Assembly: GCF_000717655.1 (NCBI RefSeq)
Contig: NZ_JNZY01000003.1
Coordinates: 62,001-126,000 of the forward strand
From: Streptomyces katrae
GTDB lineage: Bacteria; Actinomycetota; Actinomycetes; Streptomycetales; Streptomycetaceae
Reading direction: 5' to 3'
DNA: 64,000 nt
Shown here: positions 17,148 to 25,945 of the stretch, piece by piece
Layout of the letters: every line of letters starts with the position of its first letter
Position numbering within the stretch: position 1 is the first letter of the stretch
Made by a program: the position numbers and the translations under genes
The notes under the pieces: model-generated
Seen by the model: only the letters and a program-made list of their open reading frames with translations
Told to the model about the DNA's origin: nothing
Databases searched by the model: none

Positions 17148-18728
17148 TCACCTCCGCCGCTTCGCCGTCCCGAAGATCGACCGGGAGATCTCCCGCCCCA
17201 GCTGGGTCCCGACCGACCGGGCCAGCGAGCGGAACAGCCCGCTCCCCACCACCTGCCGGGCCAGCGACGGCTCCGCCTCCGGTGCGCTGCGCCCCGCCTT
17301 CGCGGCATGCTCGGCCTGCCTCTCGGCCGCCGCCTCGGACGCGGCCGCCTCCGCCGCCGCCTCGGCCGCAGCCTGCTCGGCGCTGATCTTCTCGTACGCC
17401 GACTCGCGGTCGACCGCCTCCGCGTACCGCGAGTGGAGCAGCGAGGACTTCACGGCCGCGTCCAGGGCCGCCGCATCGATCGGGCCCATCAGCGACTGCG
17501 GGGCGCGCAGCCGGGTCGCCGCCACCGGGGTCGGGGCGCCCTTCTCGCTGAGTACGGTGATCACCGCCTCGCCCGTCCCGAGCCCGGTCAGCAGTTCCTC
17601 CAGGTGGTACGGGGAGTTGGGGAAGGTCTTCACGGTGGCCTTCAGCGCCTTCGCGTCGTCCGGGGTGAAGGCGCGCAGCGCGTGCTGCACCCGGTTGCCG
17701 AGCTGCGCGAGGACGTCCCCCGGCACGTCCTTGGGGGTCTGCGTCACGAAGAAGACGCCGATGCCCTTAGAGCGGATCAGCCGCACGGTCCGGGTGATGG
17801 ACTCGAGGAAGGCCTTGGAGGCGCCGTTGAACAGCAGGTGCGCCTCGTCGAAGAAGAAGACGAGCTTGGGCCGTTCCAGGTCGCCGACTTCCGGCAGGCC
17901 GGTGTAGAGGTCGGCCAGCAGCCACATCAGGAACGTGGAGAAGAGCTGCGGTTTGTCCTGGACCGCCGGGAGTTCCAGTACGGAGACCAGCCCGCGCCCG
18001 TCGGCAGCCGTCCGCAGGAATTCGCCGGTGTCGAACTCCGGCTCGCCGAAGAACTCCGCGGCGCCCGGCTGCTCGAACGCGGTCAGGGCGCGCAGGATCA
18101 CCCCGGCCGTCGCCGTGGACAGCCCGCCGATGCCCTTGAGCTCGGCTTTCCCCTGGTCGGAGACGAGGAAGGCGACGACGGCCCGCAGGTCCTTGAGGTC
18201 GATCAGCTCCAGGCCCTTGGCGTCGGCGTAGTGGAAGATCAGGCCGAGCGACTGCTCCTGCGTCTGGTTCAGCTGGAGCACCTTCGACATCAGCACCGGG
18301 CCGAAACTCGTCACTGTGGCCCGGAGCGGAATGCCGGGCCCGATCCCGCCCAGCGCATAGAACTCGGCGGGGAATCCGGTGGCCTCCCACTCCTGGGCGA
18401 CTTCCTCCGCCCGCTGCGTGGTCTTCTCGTGGGGCGTGCCCGGGGCCGAGATCCCGGAGACGTCCCCCTTGATGTCGGCGAGGAACACCGGGACGCCGCC
18501 CGCCGACAGCTGCTCGGCGATGAGCTGCAGGGTCTTCGTCTTGCCGGTGCCCGTGGCGCCCGCGACCAGGCCGTGGCGGTTGAGCATCGACAGCGGGATG
18601 CGGATCTGCCGGTCCGGCAGGCAGGTGCCGTCCCAGAGCAGGGCACCCAGTTCGAGCGCGGGTCCGGTGAAGGCGTACCCGGCGGCGATCTGGTCGGCCG
18701 GGGACGCGGGGGCGGTGCTCTCGCTCAT
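17148..18728 (-). CDS. HerA-like helicase domain (DUF853) ATPase
   Basis: 526 residues, close to YjgR/DUF853 proteins. N-terminal GALLWDGTCLPDRQIRIPLSMLNRHGLVAGATGTGKT contains Walker A at 57-64. FLADIKGDVSG and LVFFFDEAHLLFNGASKAF (Walker B) and VFFVTQTPKDVPGDVLAQLGNRVQHALRAFTPDDAKALK follow. An Ala/Glu-rich coiled-coil-like stretch (about residues 440-470) and a basic tail (SRSIFGTAKRRR) end the protein. A P-loop ATPase of the HerA/FtsK class; its cellular role is not established. ATG 18728. Confidence 0.9.
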   Translation of the reverse strand: MSESTAPASPADQIAAGYAFTGPALELGALLWDGTCLPDRQIRIPLSMLNRHGLVAGATGTGKTKTLQLIAEQLSAGGVPVFLADIKGDVSGISAPGTPHEKTTQRAEEVAQEWEATGFPAEFYALGGIGPGIPLRATVTSFGPVLMSKVLQLNQTQEQSLGLIFHYADAKGLELIDLKDLRAVVAFLVSDQGKAELKGIGGLSTATAGVILRALTAFEQPGAAEFFGEPEFDTGEFLRTAADGRGLVSVLELPAVQDKPQLFSTFLMWLLADLYTGLPEVGDLERPKLVFFFDEAHLLFNGASKAFLESITRTVRLIRSKGIGVFFVTQTPKDVPGDVLAQLGNRVQHALRAFTPDDAKALKATVKTFPNSPYHLEELLTGLGTGEAVITVLSEKGAPTPVAATRLRAPQSLMGPIDAAALDAAVKSSLLHSRYAEAVDRESAYEKISAEQAAAEAAAEAAASEAAAERQAEHAAKAGRSAPEAEPSLARQVVGSGLFRSLARSVGTQLGREISRSIFGTAKRRR

Positions 18729-18816
18729 ACATCACTCCCGAAATAGCCCTGTCTGGCACTTTTGCACCGTCATAGCGAGGCTGCGCCCGCAGGCACCGGC
18801 CCGGTAGGCTTTCCGT

Positions 18817-19116
18817 GTGATCTTCAAGCGCATCGGAAACGGGCGGCCGTACCCCGACCACGGCAGGGAAACCACCCGGCAGTGGGCGGATGTCGCCCCG
18901 CGCCCGGTCCGGCTCGACCAGTTGGTGACGACCAAGGGGCAGCTGGACCTCGAAACGCTGCTGGCGGAGGACTCGACGTTCTACGGGGACCTCTTCGCCC
19001 ACGTCGTGAAGTGGCAGGGCGACCTGTACCTGGAGGACGGCCTGCACCGCGCCGTGCGCGCGGCCCTGCAGCAGCGCCAGGTGCTGCACGCGCGCGTCCT
19101 CGAGATGGACTACTGA
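18817..19116 (+). CDS. Conserved small protein with ParB/Srx-like core
   Basis: 99 residues, MIFKRIGNGRPYPDH at the start. The core VRLDQLVTTKGQLDLETLLAEDSTFYGDLF...VKWQGDLYLEDGLHRAVRAALQQRQVLHARVLEMDY has the ParB/sulfiredoxin pattern (x-DGxHR-x-A...G/Q-x-V-x-A-x-V). Homologues are widespread in Streptomyces and are sometimes labelled VapB-like antitoxins, but no toxin gene is adjacent and the sequence is not a typical VapB. I infer a ParB-like nucleotide-binding fold; function unknown. The start codon of this single gene is about 90 bp from the divergent HerA gene. Confidence 0.78.
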   Translation: MIFKRIGNGRPYPDHGRETTRQWADVAPRPVRLDQLVTTKGQLDLETLLAEDSTFYGDLFAHVVKWQGDLYLEDGLHRAVRAALQQRQVLHARVLEMDY

Positions 19117-19237
19117 GCCGCGGGAAGCGCCCCGGTTCAGGGTTCCGCTTCGGGAGAATTGCGCCTTTCGGGTCGGTCTTGCCCTATCAACAGATCATTT
19201 GGTGGGCATCGGCAGCAGGCGGTATTACGCTGCGCCC

Positions 19238-19888
19238 ATGAGCATGCTCACTCCCCCCGGCATGGGCGGAAAGTACCGCGTCACGGGAGCGGCTTACCCC
19301 CGCATGAGCCGACCCCGGCGGCGCCGGCGGATCGTCCTCACCGTGCTCGGAGCAGTCCTCGGTCTCGCCCTGCTGGGCTACGGAACCCTGCAGCTCATGA
19401 ACGTGTTCCGCGGCGGGAGCGGCAAGCCCGTCGCGGCGGGCAAGGACTGCGCGACGCCGAAGCCCAGGGCGGGCGCCGCGGCAGCGGCCAGCCCCGCCGC
19501 CAAGCCTGCCGTGGCGCTGCCCCAGCCCGGCCAGATCACGGTCAACGTCTACAACGCGACCCCGCGCGCGGGCCTCGCCAAGGCGGTCGCCGACGAGCTG
19601 AAGAAGCGCGGCTTCACCGTCGCCAACGTCGGCAACGCCCCCGCCGACTTCGACAAGAAGGTCCCCGGGACGGGGATACTGCTCGGCTCGCCCAAGACCG
19701 ACAAGGCGGCCTTCTCCGTACTGGGCACCCAGCTCGAGGGCGATACGCAGCAGACCGATGCCCGCGAGGGCGCGGACATCGACCTGATCCTCGGCGACGC
19801 CTTCAAGGAGCTCAGCCCGAAGGAGACGGCGGACAAGGAGCTGTACCTGCTGGCCAACCCCCAGCCCGCGCCCGCCAAGACCTGCTGA
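19238..19888 (+). CDS. LytR C-terminal domain membrane-anchored protein
   Basis: 216 residues. A basic run PRMSRPRRRRRIV precedes one membrane segment (about residues 31-53), then an extracytoplasmic Ala/Pro linker and a LytR_C domain (ITVNVYNATPRAGLAKAVADELKKRGFTVANVGNAP ... IDLILGDAFKEL). Isolated LytR_C proteins accompany cell-wall LCP enzymes, but here no LCP catalytic domain is attached. ATG 19238; a second Met at residue 3. A perfect 17-bp terminator stem follows. Confidence 0.88.
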   Translation: MSMLTPPGMGGKYRVTGAAYPRMSRPRRRRRIVLTVLGAVLGLALLGYGTLQLMNVFRGGSGKPVAAGKDCATPKPRAGAAAAASPAAKPAVALPQPGQITVNVYNATPRAGLAKAVADELKKRGFTVANVGNAPADFDKKVPGTGILLGSPKTDKAAFSVLGTQLEGDTQQTDAREGADIDLILGDAFKELSPKETADKELYLLANPQPAPAKTC

Positions 19889-19900
19889 CCCCCACCTGAC

Positions 19901-19939
19901 GCGAACAGCCGGCCGCCGAGAAGGCGGCCGGCTGTTCGC
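19901..19939. terminator. Bidirectional terminator between LytR_C gene and upp
   Basis: GCGAACAGCCGGCCGCC and its exact complement (17-bp arms) around a GAGAA loop, between two convergent genes. Confidence 0.9.
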
Positions 19940-19955
19940 GGTACGGGTACGGGTC

Positions 19956-20591
19956 CTACTCGGCCGAGCCGTACATGCGGTCGCCCGCGTCGCCCAGGCC
20001 CGGCACGATGTAGCCGTGCTCGTTGAGCCGCTCGTCCACCGCGGCCGTCACGACCGTCACCGGCGTGCCCGCCAGGTCGCGCTCCATGACCTCGACACCC
20101 TCGGGCGCGGCCAGCAGCACCACGGCGGTGACGTCGTCGGCGCCGCGCTTGATCAGTTCCTGGATCGCCGCGACGAGCGTGCCGCCGGTGGCGAGCATCG
20201 GGTCGACGACGTAGACCTGCCGCCCGGAGAGGTCCTCCGGCATGCGCGTCGCGTACGTGGAGGCCTCGAGGGTCTCCTCGTTGCGGACCATGCCCATGAA
20301 GCCCACCTCGGCGGTCGGCAGCAGCCGCATCATGCCGTCCAGCATGCCGAGACCGGCCCGCAGGATCGGTACGACCAGCGGGCGCGGGTGCGAGAGCTTC
20401 ACGCCGGTGGTCGGGCCGACCGGCGTGACGATGTCGGCCTGCTCGGTGCGCACGTCCCGGGTGGCCTCGTACGCGAGGAGGGTCACCAGCTCGTCGGCGA
20501 GCCGACGGAAGGTGGGGGAGTCGGTGCGCTTGTCGCGCAGGGTGGTCAGTTTGTGCGCCACCAAGGGGTGATCGACGACCTGCAAACGCAC
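19956..20591 (-). CDS. upp: Uracil phosphoribosyltransferase
   Basis: Pyrimidine salvage enzyme: uracil + PRPP to UMP. 211 residues from GTG 20591 ([23 protein letters not shown]), with GGAGG 8 bp upstream; an in-frame TTG four codons earlier lies on the ribosome site itself. Motifs: [14 protein letters not shown], the PRPP loop [16 protein letters not shown], and the uracil-binding tail [17 protein letters not shown]. Length and motifs are typical. Confidence 0.96.
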   Translation of the reverse strand: MRLQVVDHPLVAHKLTTLRDKRTDSPTFRRLADELVTLLAYEATRDVRTEQADIVTPVGPTTGVKLSHPRPLVVPILRAGLGMLDGMMRLLPTAEVGFMGMVRNEETLEASTYATRMPEDLSGRQVYVVDPMLATGGTLVAAIQELIKRGADDVTAVVLLAAPEGVEVMERDLAGTPVTVVTAAVDERLNEHGYIVPGLGDAGDRMYGSAE

Positions 20592-20785
20592 AACATCCTC
20601 CAAGGCTCAGCTGCCGGGTTTCGACCTGCGACCTGCAAAAACGGCCGCACTTTTTCGCGACCCACGGTCAAAAGGCTACGCGGTGTGCGCACCCCTGTGC
20701 GTCCTGACCGGCACAGGCGCATGCGGGCACGCCTGCGGGCATGCCTGCGGATGCGGCCCGCCCGGTCGCCGAGCACGCTGGACTG

Positions 20786-21775
20786 ATGAGCAACGCACCG
20801 GTGGTCGCGGCGGTCGACGGGTCCGATCACAGCCTCCAGGCACTCGAATGGGCCCGGACCGCGGCGCTCCACCACCGCACCGGCCTCGTCGTCGCGCACG
20901 TGCTGCCCGACACCGCCCAGCTGTACGCGGCGCGCCGCTCCTCCCTCGCCGACCCCTCGCAGCCGGAGGAGTTCGCCGACCCCGTCGGCGAACGGGTACG
21001 CGGCATCCTGGCCGAGGCCCCCGAACTGCCGGAGGAAGTGCGGTACGACGCCCTGGAGGGCTCCGTGCCCGAGGCCCTGCGGGTGACCGGGGAGGGCGCG
21101 CTGATGCTGGTGATGGGCTCCCGGGGCCGCGGCGGCTTCGCGGCCCTGCTGCTCGGCTCGAACAGCCGCGCCCTGGCCTCGACGGCGGCGTGCCCGGTCG
21201 TGGTGATCGCGCACGCGGCGCGGAGGGCGCCGGCTGCCGAGCCGTCCGACGGGGCGGCCGGTTCCGACGGTTCCGACGGTTCCGACGGTTCCGCCGGTTC
21301 CGCCGGGCGGGTGGTGCTCGGCCTGCACGCCGCCGAGACCGCGGACGACGTACTGGCCTTCGCCTTCGCGGAGGCGGCCGCACGGGGGACCACCGTCCAG
21401 GTGGTCTCGGCGTACGCGATCCCGCCGGCCCCGACGCTGGTGATGGACAGCCCCTTCCAGGTGATCCCGCCGGAGGGCCTGGCCGACGACGGGGACGCCG
21501 TGCCGGCGGAGCGGGAGATGCTGCGCTCCCAGACGGAGCGGCTGGTGCCGTTCCGGGCCCGGTGGCCGCAGGTACGGGTGGAGCAGGCGGCGGTCCCGGG
21601 CGACCCGGCGGAGCGCCTGGTGACGGCCTCCCGGTCGGCGGCCCTGGTGGTGGTCGGCCGCCACCACCCGCGGCGCAGCGTCGGACACCTGATGATCGGC
21701 TCGGTGGCCCACGCGGTGCTCCACCACGCGCACGGCCCGGTCGCGGTCGTACCCACCCTGTCGGACGACTCGTAA
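20786..21775 (+). CDS. Tandem universal stress protein
   Basis: 329 residues with two UspA domains, each with the Rossmann-like start (PVVAAVDGSDHSLQALEWARTAALHH; RVVLGLHAAETADDVLAFAFAEAA) and the end motif (LMLVMGSRGRGGFAALLLGSNSRALASTAACPVVVI; LVVVGRHHPRRSVGHLMIGSVAHAVLHHAHGPVAVV). The first has the ATP-binding G-2x-G-9x-G-S pattern; in the second the G-rich loop is altered, so it may not bind ATP. The two are joined by a Gly-Ser-Asp/Ala repeat linker. ATG 20786. Confidence 0.9.
   Translation: MSNAPVVAAVDGSDHSLQALEWARTAALHHRTGLVVAHVLPDTAQLYAARRSSLADPSQPEEFADPVGERVRGILAEAPELPEEVRYDALEGSVPEALRVTGEGALMLVMGSRGRGGFAALLLGSNSRALASTAACPVVVIAHAARRAPAAEPSDGAAGSDGSDGSDGSAGSAGRVVLGLHAAETADDVLAFAFAEAAARGTTVQVVSAYAIPPAPTLVMDSPFQVIPPEGLADDGDAVPAEREMLRSQTERLVPFRARWPQVRVEQAAVPGDPAERLVTASRSAALVVVGRHHPRRSVGHLMIGSVAHAVLHHAHGPVAVVPTLSDDS
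21260..21304 (+). repeat. Five copies of a 9-bp repeat in the stress-protein linker
   Basis: GGTTCCGAC at 21260, 21269 and 21278, then GGTTCCGCC at 21287 and 21296. Encodes GSDGSDGSDGSAGSAG between the two Usp domains; probably a length-variable flexible linker. Confidence 0.9.
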
Positions 21776-21892
21776 CCCTTCTGAGCTGCGAAGGGGTGGC
21801 ATCAATCGGCCCGTCCGGGGGAAGGTGGGGGGCGGGGGGTCTGCTTCGCGCCGGCGGAGGAGGACGACCGGACCAGCCTGGGGTGGTGGCCG

Positions 21893-22078
21893 ATGCCCGA
21901 CACGCAGCCGAGCCGGGAGAACGACGCGCCGGAGACGGCGGCACAGCGCAGAGCACGCCGCGCGCAGTTCCTGCGCGACCTGATGGAAGCGCGTGCCCTC
22001 CGCGACCGCGTACAGCCCCGCCGCGCCCGCGCAGCCCGCATGCGCCAACAGATGCGCATGCGCACCTTCCGCTGGTGA
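21893..22078 (+). CDS. Small arginine-rich conserved protein
   Basis: 61 residues: MPDTQPSRENDAPETAAQRRARRAQFLRDLMEARALRDRV followed by a very basic tail ending RQQMRMRTFRW. The helical, Arg-rich composition suggests nucleic-acid or ribosome contact. I believe very similar small proteins exist in other Streptomyces near the Usp gene, but cannot confirm it here. ATG 21893; no strong ribosome site seen. Confidence 0.55.
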   Translation: MPDTQPSRENDAPETAAQRRARRAQFLRDLMEARALRDRVQPRRARAARMRQQMRMRTFRW

Positions 22079-22428
22079 ACCCGGCCGGTAAACCCGGCCC
22101 CCGCCGGGAAAAATCCAGCAGATCCAGCCCCGCCGGCGTTTGAGGCGCGGGAGCCCGGGGTCAGAGCCCCCGGCAACGACGCCGCGCCGAGGGGCCCGAC
22201 GGGATCCCGGGCGGCCCTGCAAGCCCGCCCCGCAGCCCCCGTACACCCCCCGCGGCAAGCGGCACGGCACGACGCAAGCGCGGAAGACCTCTCGCAAAGC
22301 CGCTGTTTCTGCCACGATGCCGATTGGGCGGGGCACGAAACGGTGAGCAGGACAGCCGTTCCAACCCTTCCCACCTCCGGCCGGGGGGACCTCCAACCGG
22401 CACGCCTATGACCAGTGGGAGAGTCACG
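22079..22428. other. Gene-free 350-bp stretch upstream of the tadA operon
   Basis: Contains one copy of a Streptomyces-type interspersed repeat (22122-22173) and then a region of ordinary composition that must hold the promoter for the tadA pair. No small gene is supported. Confidence 0.5.
22122..22173. repeat. Interspersed intergenic repeat, single copy
   Basis: ATCCAGCCCCGCCGGCGTTTGAGGCGCGGG... ending in TCAGAGCCCCCGG. The same element is found three times in tandem at 27593-27744. It is one of the short GC-rich repeats scattered between Streptomyces genes. Confidence 0.8.
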
Positions 22429-22977
22429 GTGTATTTCGCCGCACTGCTCGCGCGCACCGAAGACGGGTGGGAAGCGAGCGACATGGAACTCGACGACGTC
22501 GAGTCCCTCAGTGATCTGATCGATCTCGCCCGTGCCGCCGCTGTCGACGACGACACGGTGGTCGCCCTCATCGAGCAGGAGGACGCCTGGTTCGGCGTCG
22601 TCCGCGTGGACGGCGAGGAGGACCCGCGGTACTTCGTGTCGAACGCCTCCGCGGCCTCCCGCAGCTCCTACGGCTCGATGCTGACCGACGAGCTGCTGGG
22701 CAGCGACGAGGAGGACGACGAACTCGACGAACTGGACCTGGACGGCACCGAGGACGGCGAGGAGGACACGATCGCCGCGTTCACCGACGCCGACGACGAC
22801 GGGGACGAGGAGGACTCGCCCGGCGCGGAACCGGTACCGGCCGGTCCGCTCGGCGACCCGCGGCTGCTCGACGACCTCGGCGTCAGCCACAAACAACTGA
22901 TGACCCTCGACGGGGACGCCCTCTCGGAGATCGCCGATTCCCTCGGCGCCACCGAGGTGCTGGAGGCCGTCCGCTAG
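22429..22977 (+). CDS. tRNA adenosine deaminase-associated protein
   Basis: 182 residues from GTG 22429 (VYFAALLARTEDGWEASDMELDDVESLSDLIDLARAA), with GGGAGAG 6 bp upstream; ATG 22408 would add seven residues. The centre is extremely acidic (SDEEDDELDELDLDGTEDGEED). The C-terminus PLGDPRLLDDLGVSHKQLMTLDGDALSEIADSLGATEVLEAVR is a small helical domain. The family always precedes tadA in actinobacteria. The stop TAG shares its G with the tadA start GTG, so translation is coupled. Its contribution to tRNA editing is unknown. Confidence 0.9.
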   Translation: MYFAALLARTEDGWEASDMELDDVESLSDLIDLARAAAVDDDTVVALIEQEDAWFGVVRVDGEEDPRYFVSNASAASRSSYGSMLTDELLGSDEEDDELDELDLDGTEDGEEDTIAAFTDADDDGDEEDSPGAEPVPAGPLGDPRLLDDLGVSHKQLMTLDGDALSEIADSLGATEVLEAVR

Positions 22978-23468
22978 TGATCACCACGCACCACCCCCTG
23001 CACGGCCCCGATCCCGTACGGGACCCGTGGCGGGACTCCATGCGCCTGGCGCTCCAGGAGGCCGCCCGGGCGGTGCCGGCCGGCGACGTGCCGGTCGGCG
23101 CCGTCGTGCTGGGCCCGGCCGGGCAGCTCCTCGCCACCGGGTACAACGAGCGCGAGGCCACCGGCGACCCCACGGCGCACGCCGAAGTGCTGGCGCTGCG
23201 CCGGGCGGCCGCCCGGCTCGGGGAATGGCGGCTTCCGGGGTGCACCCTGGTGGTGACCCTGGAGCCGTGCGTGATGTGCGCGGGCGCGCTCGTGCAGTCG
23301 CGGGTGGCCCGGGTCGTCTACGGCGCCGACGACGAGAAGGCGGGAGCCGCGGGGTCCCTCTGGGACCTCGTACGGGACCGCAGGCTCAACCACCGTCCCG
23401 AAGTGGTCCGCGGCGTGCTCGCCGAGGAATGCGCGCGGCAGCTCACGGACTTCTTCCGCGACCTCTGA
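22977..23468 (+). CDS. tadA: tRNA-specific adenosine deaminase
   Basis: Converts A34 to inosine in tRNA-Arg(ACG), whose gene is also in this window at 40.5 kb. 163 residues. Zinc site: H68-A-E70 (PTAHAEVLAL) and C98/C101 (EPCVMCAGAL). Further motifs VPVGAVVLG, ARVVYGADDEKAGAAGSLWDL and LNHRPEVVRGVLAEECA are typical. GTG 22977 overlaps the preceding gene by 1 bp. Confidence 0.95.
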   Translation: MITTHHPLHGPDPVRDPWRDSMRLALQEAARAVPAGDVPVGAVVLGPAGQLLATGYNEREATGDPTAHAEVLALRRAAARLGEWRLPGCTLVVTLEPCVMCAGALVQSRVARVVYGADDEKAGAAGSLWDLVRDRRLNHRPEVVRGVLAEECARQLTDFFRDL

Positions 23469-23488
23469 AGCGGCCCGGGGACACCGAT

Positions 23489-23518
23489 TTCATTTGATGC
23501 GGATCCGTAGGCTAGGAT
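23489..23518 (+). promoter_or_regulatory. Probable promoter of tRNA-Ser(CGA)
   Basis: TTCATT (23489-23494), 18-bp spacer, TAGGAT (23513-23518). TAGGAT is a good fit to the vegetative (HrdB-type) -10 box, and initiation 7 bp on would coincide with the tRNA 5' end at 23526. Confidence 0.5.
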
Positions 23519-23525
23519 CCATCTC

Positions 23526-23610
23526 GGTAGTGTGTCCGAGTGGCCGAAGGAGCTCGCCTCGAAAGCGAGTATGGGGCAACCCATCGGGGGTTCAAATCCC
23601 TCCACTACCG
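23526..23610 (+). tRNA. tRNA-Ser, anticodon CGA
   Basis: Class II, 85 nt. GGTAGTG/CACTACC acceptor stem, discriminator G, no CCA. Anticodon loop CCTCGAAAG gives CGA (reads UCG). Variable arm TATGGGGCAACCCAT, T loop GTTCAAATC. Confidence 0.96.
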
Positions 23611-23616
23611 CTTCGA

Positions 23617-23652
23617 CCGGAAGCCCCGCCCCGCAAGGGACGGGGCTTCCGG
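23617..23652 (+). terminator. Terminator after tRNA-Ser(CGA)
   Basis: CCGGAAGCCCCG and CGGGGCTTCCGG, 12-bp arms, 12-base loop, 6 bp after the tRNA. Confidence 0.85.
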
Positions 23653-23754
23653 CGTGTCCGGGGATGTCGGTGCGTCTCGGTGCGTTCGGCGCCCCGACGC
23701 GTCTTTACGGATGACGGCCGCGTGACCGGGCGCCCATTCGGCCGTTGTCACGGC

Positions 23755-24045
23755 ATGACCAAGACCCAGCGCATGCTCGCCGCCTTCGCTCTCGCGGGGG
23801 CCGCCGCGGGCCTCGCCGCTCCGGCCGCCTCCGCCGCCCCCGCAGCCCCGATCGCCCTCCCGGACCTGCCGCAGGCGGCCCCGGGCATGCCGGAAGGGGC
23901 GATGCCGGGTTCCGTACAGGAGATCGGCAATCAGGTCGTCCCGGGGGTCAACCAGCTCGGTCAGCTGATGAACCTGCCGGACCAGCTGTGGCCCGTGGTC
24001 GCCCCTGCGGAGCCCGTCCTGGGCCTGCTCGGCGGCATCCAATAG
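23755..24045 (+). CDS. Small secreted protein of unknown function
   Basis: 96 residues. Clear signal peptide MTKTQRMLAAFALAGAAAGLAAPAASAAPA with cleavage after ASA (about residue 27). The mature peptide is short, hydrophobic and Pro-rich (IALPDLPQAAPGMPEGAMPGSVQEIGNQVVPGVNQLGQLM ... GLLGGIQ). No cysteines. I do not recognise the family. ATG 23755; the gene stands alone after the tRNA. Confidence 0.7.
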   Translation: MTKTQRMLAAFALAGAAAGLAAPAASAAPAAPIALPDLPQAAPGMPEGAMPGSVQEIGNQVVPGVNQLGQLMNLPDQLWPVVAPAEPVLGLLGGIQ

Positions 24046-24317
24046 CCGGAACGGCAGCCGGTACGGGACGGTCCGGGCCGCAGTCAGGGGGAAGCCTGCG
24101 GCTCGGACCCCGCCACGCGGTCCTGTCCCTCACCCGCCGGTTTCCTGCCGGAACCGGTGGGCTCGTCTTCAATGCCGGGCCACCCGCAGCCGCCCGCCGG
24201 GCGGCAAAGGACCCGGACCACCGGGCCATTGGTCCATAAAGACCTGGTCAGTGTCCGAACCCGTCCGGATAGACTCACCCGACTGCGCAGGACCGGTTGG
24301 GGAGGCCGACACCGCTC

Positions 24318-24479
24318 ATGGACACCAAGAAGATGATCACGGGTGGGCTCGTCGTATTCGTGCTCTTCGTGATCATCACCCAGCCGGTGAAGGCGGCCGA
24401 CATCGTGAAAATAGGCTTCCAAGGCATTTCGGACGCGGCCCACGGCATCGGCGCGTTCATGACCGAATTGGTGCGCTGA
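24318..24479 (+). CDS. Small single-pass membrane protein upstream of sigF
   Basis: 53 residues: MDTKKMITGGLVVFVLFVIITQPVKAADIVKIGFQGISD then AAHGIGAFMTELVR. One membrane helix (about residues 8-22) and a short extracytoplasmic tail; PVKAAD could also be a signal cleavage. GGGGAGG lies about 13 bp upstream of ATG 24318, somewhat far; a TTG at 24297 is the alternative. A good T-tailed terminator follows. Function unknown, but placement directly before the sigF/sigN pair is probably conserved in Streptomyces. Confidence 0.7.
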   Translation: MDTKKMITGGLVVFVLFVIITQPVKAADIVKIGFQGISDAAHGIGAFMTELVR

Positions 24480-24512
24480 ACCCGTACGCTGACGCGGCTT
24501 CCGGACTGACCG

Positions 24513-24538
24513 GCCCCCCACTCCGACGGGTGGGGGGC
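24513..24538 (+). terminator. Rho-independent terminator before sigF
   Basis: GCCCCCCAC ... GTGGGGGGC (9-bp arms) directly followed by TTTT. It ends the small membrane-protein transcript and insulates sigF. Confidence 0.88.
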
Positions 24539-24701
24539 TTTTGTATTCCTGCAGCCCCGTGATGGCGCCGCCCAAAATACCCCATTATGCCCAACTTGCC
24601 CTCAACACGGCGATATACGGTGCTTGCACACAGTGCACATGTCTTGTGATGCTATGACCGCTTTTGACGGATGAGTTGATACATGAAGGGGTGGCGTGAC
24701 C

Positions 24702-25727
24702 GTGCCGGCCAGTACTGCGCCTCAGGTGCCACCCCAGCAGGACCCCCAGCACGGCCCGGAGCGCGAAGCGACGCACGGCCCGCAGGACGCCCAGCACGCC
24801 CAGCACGCCCCCAAGGATGAGCCGCACGCCCCTCACGGCGCCCCGCCCCGCACCGCCCGGCACGAGACCCCGCGCGACCTCCCCCGCGACGCCCAGCCGG
24901 ACTCCCAGGTTCCGCCCCAGCAGGACCCCCCGGAGGAGCCTCCGGCGGCCCCGAGACCGCAGAGCCGGGGCGCGGACACCCGGGCCCTCACCCAGGTCCT
25001 GTTCGGGCAGCTGAAGGGCCTTCAGCCGGGCACGAGCGAACACCACCGGGTGCGCGGGGCCCTCATCGAAGCGAACCTTCCGCTCGTCCGGTACGCGGCC
25101 GCCCGCTTCCGCAGCCGCAACGAGCCGATGGAGGACGTGGTCCAGGTCGGCACGATCGGCCTCATCAACGCGATCGACCGGTTCGACCCCGACCGCGGGG
25201 TGCAGTTCCCGACCTTCGCCATGCCGACCGTCGTGGGGGAGATCAAACGGTACTTCCGCGACAACGTCCGCACCGTCCACGTGCCGCGCCGGCTCCACGA
25301 GCTGTGGGTCCAGGTGAACGCCGCCACCGAGGACCTCACCACCCTGCACGGACGCACGCCGACCACCGCCGAGATCGCCGAGCGGCTGCGGATCACCGAG
25401 GACGAAGTGCTGTCCTGCATCGAGGCGGGGCGCAGCTACCACGCCACCTCGCTCGAGGCCGCCCAGGAGGGCGACGGGCTGCCGGGCCTGCTGGACCGCC
25501 TCGGCTACGAGGACCCCGAGCTGGCCGGGGTCGAGCACCGTGACCTCGTACGGCACCTGCTCGTACAGCTGCCCGAACGTGAACAAAGGATCCTGCTGCT
25601 GCGGTACTACAACAACCTGACGCAGTCGCAGATCAGCGCCGAGCTCGGGGTGTCGCAAATGCACGTGTCCCGGCTGCTCGCCCGCAGCTTCGCCCGGCTC
25701 AGATCCGCAAACAGGATCGAGGCGTAG
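24702..25727 (+). CDS. sigF: SigB/SigF/SigG-family RNA polymerase sigma factor (SigF-like)
   Basis: 341 residues from GTG 24702 ([13 protein letters not shown]); GTG 24696 is the alternative, with AAGGGG only 4 bp away. Residues 1-95 are a Pro/Gln/His-rich low-complexity extension. Region 2 ([36 protein letters not shown] ... [20 protein letters not shown] motif), region 3 ([22 protein letters not shown]) and region 4 ([38 protein letters not shown]) are intact. In Streptomyces SigF governs late spore maturation. Its partner sigN follows 218 bp later. No anti-sigma gene is adjacent; an RsbW-like protein lies at 61.1 kb. The symbol rests on similarity to what I remember of S. coelicolor SigF. 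Confidence 0.82.
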   Translation: MPASTAPQVPPQQDPQHGPEREATHGPQDAQHAQHAPKDEPHAPHGAPPRTARHETPRDLPRDAQPDSQVPPQQDPPEEPPAAPRPQSRGADTRALTQVLFGQLKGLQPGTSEHHRVRGALIEANLPLVRYAAARFRSRNEPMEDVVQVGTIGLINAIDRFDPDRGVQFPTFAMPTVVGEIKRYFRDNVRTVHVPRRLHELWVQVNAATEDLTTLHGRTPTTAEIAERLRITEDEVLSCIEAGRSYHATSLEAAQEGDGLPGLLDRLGYEDPELAGVEHRDLVRHLLVQLPEREQRILLLRYYNNLTQSQISAELGVSQMHVSRLLARSFARLRSANRIEA

Positions 25728-25866
25728 CTGAAACGGGTGAGATCGTTCCTCCGTTTCCCATGGAATGGGCTCATTCCGCTCTGTCGCTGGAGATATATGT
25801 CGACTTGGCGCTACAGCGCGTTGCCGACATGTGACATTCTGCTGGAACCGCGTTTGCCGCAGCCCC

Positions 25867-25889
25867 GCCTCCGGTATTCAGGTGGAGGC
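25867..25889 (+). promoter_or_regulatory. Hairpin in the sigN upstream region
   Basis: GCCTCC ... GGAGGC (6-bp arms, 11-base loop) 57 bp before the sigN ATG. Its GGAGG arm is not the ribosome site, which is AAGGGGG at 25935-25941. It could be a 5'-UTR structure or sigF attenuator. Weak evidence. Confidence 0.3.
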
Positions 25890-25945
25890 TGCGTTCCTCC
25901 GACGGGCGCGCCGTACGCGACCGTCCGCGACCTCAAGGGGGTGGC

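Noticed and set aside
18817..19116. Toxin-antitoxin module
   Set aside because: No toxin gene on either side and the protein does not look like a VapB/AbrB or ribbon-helix-helix antitoxin.
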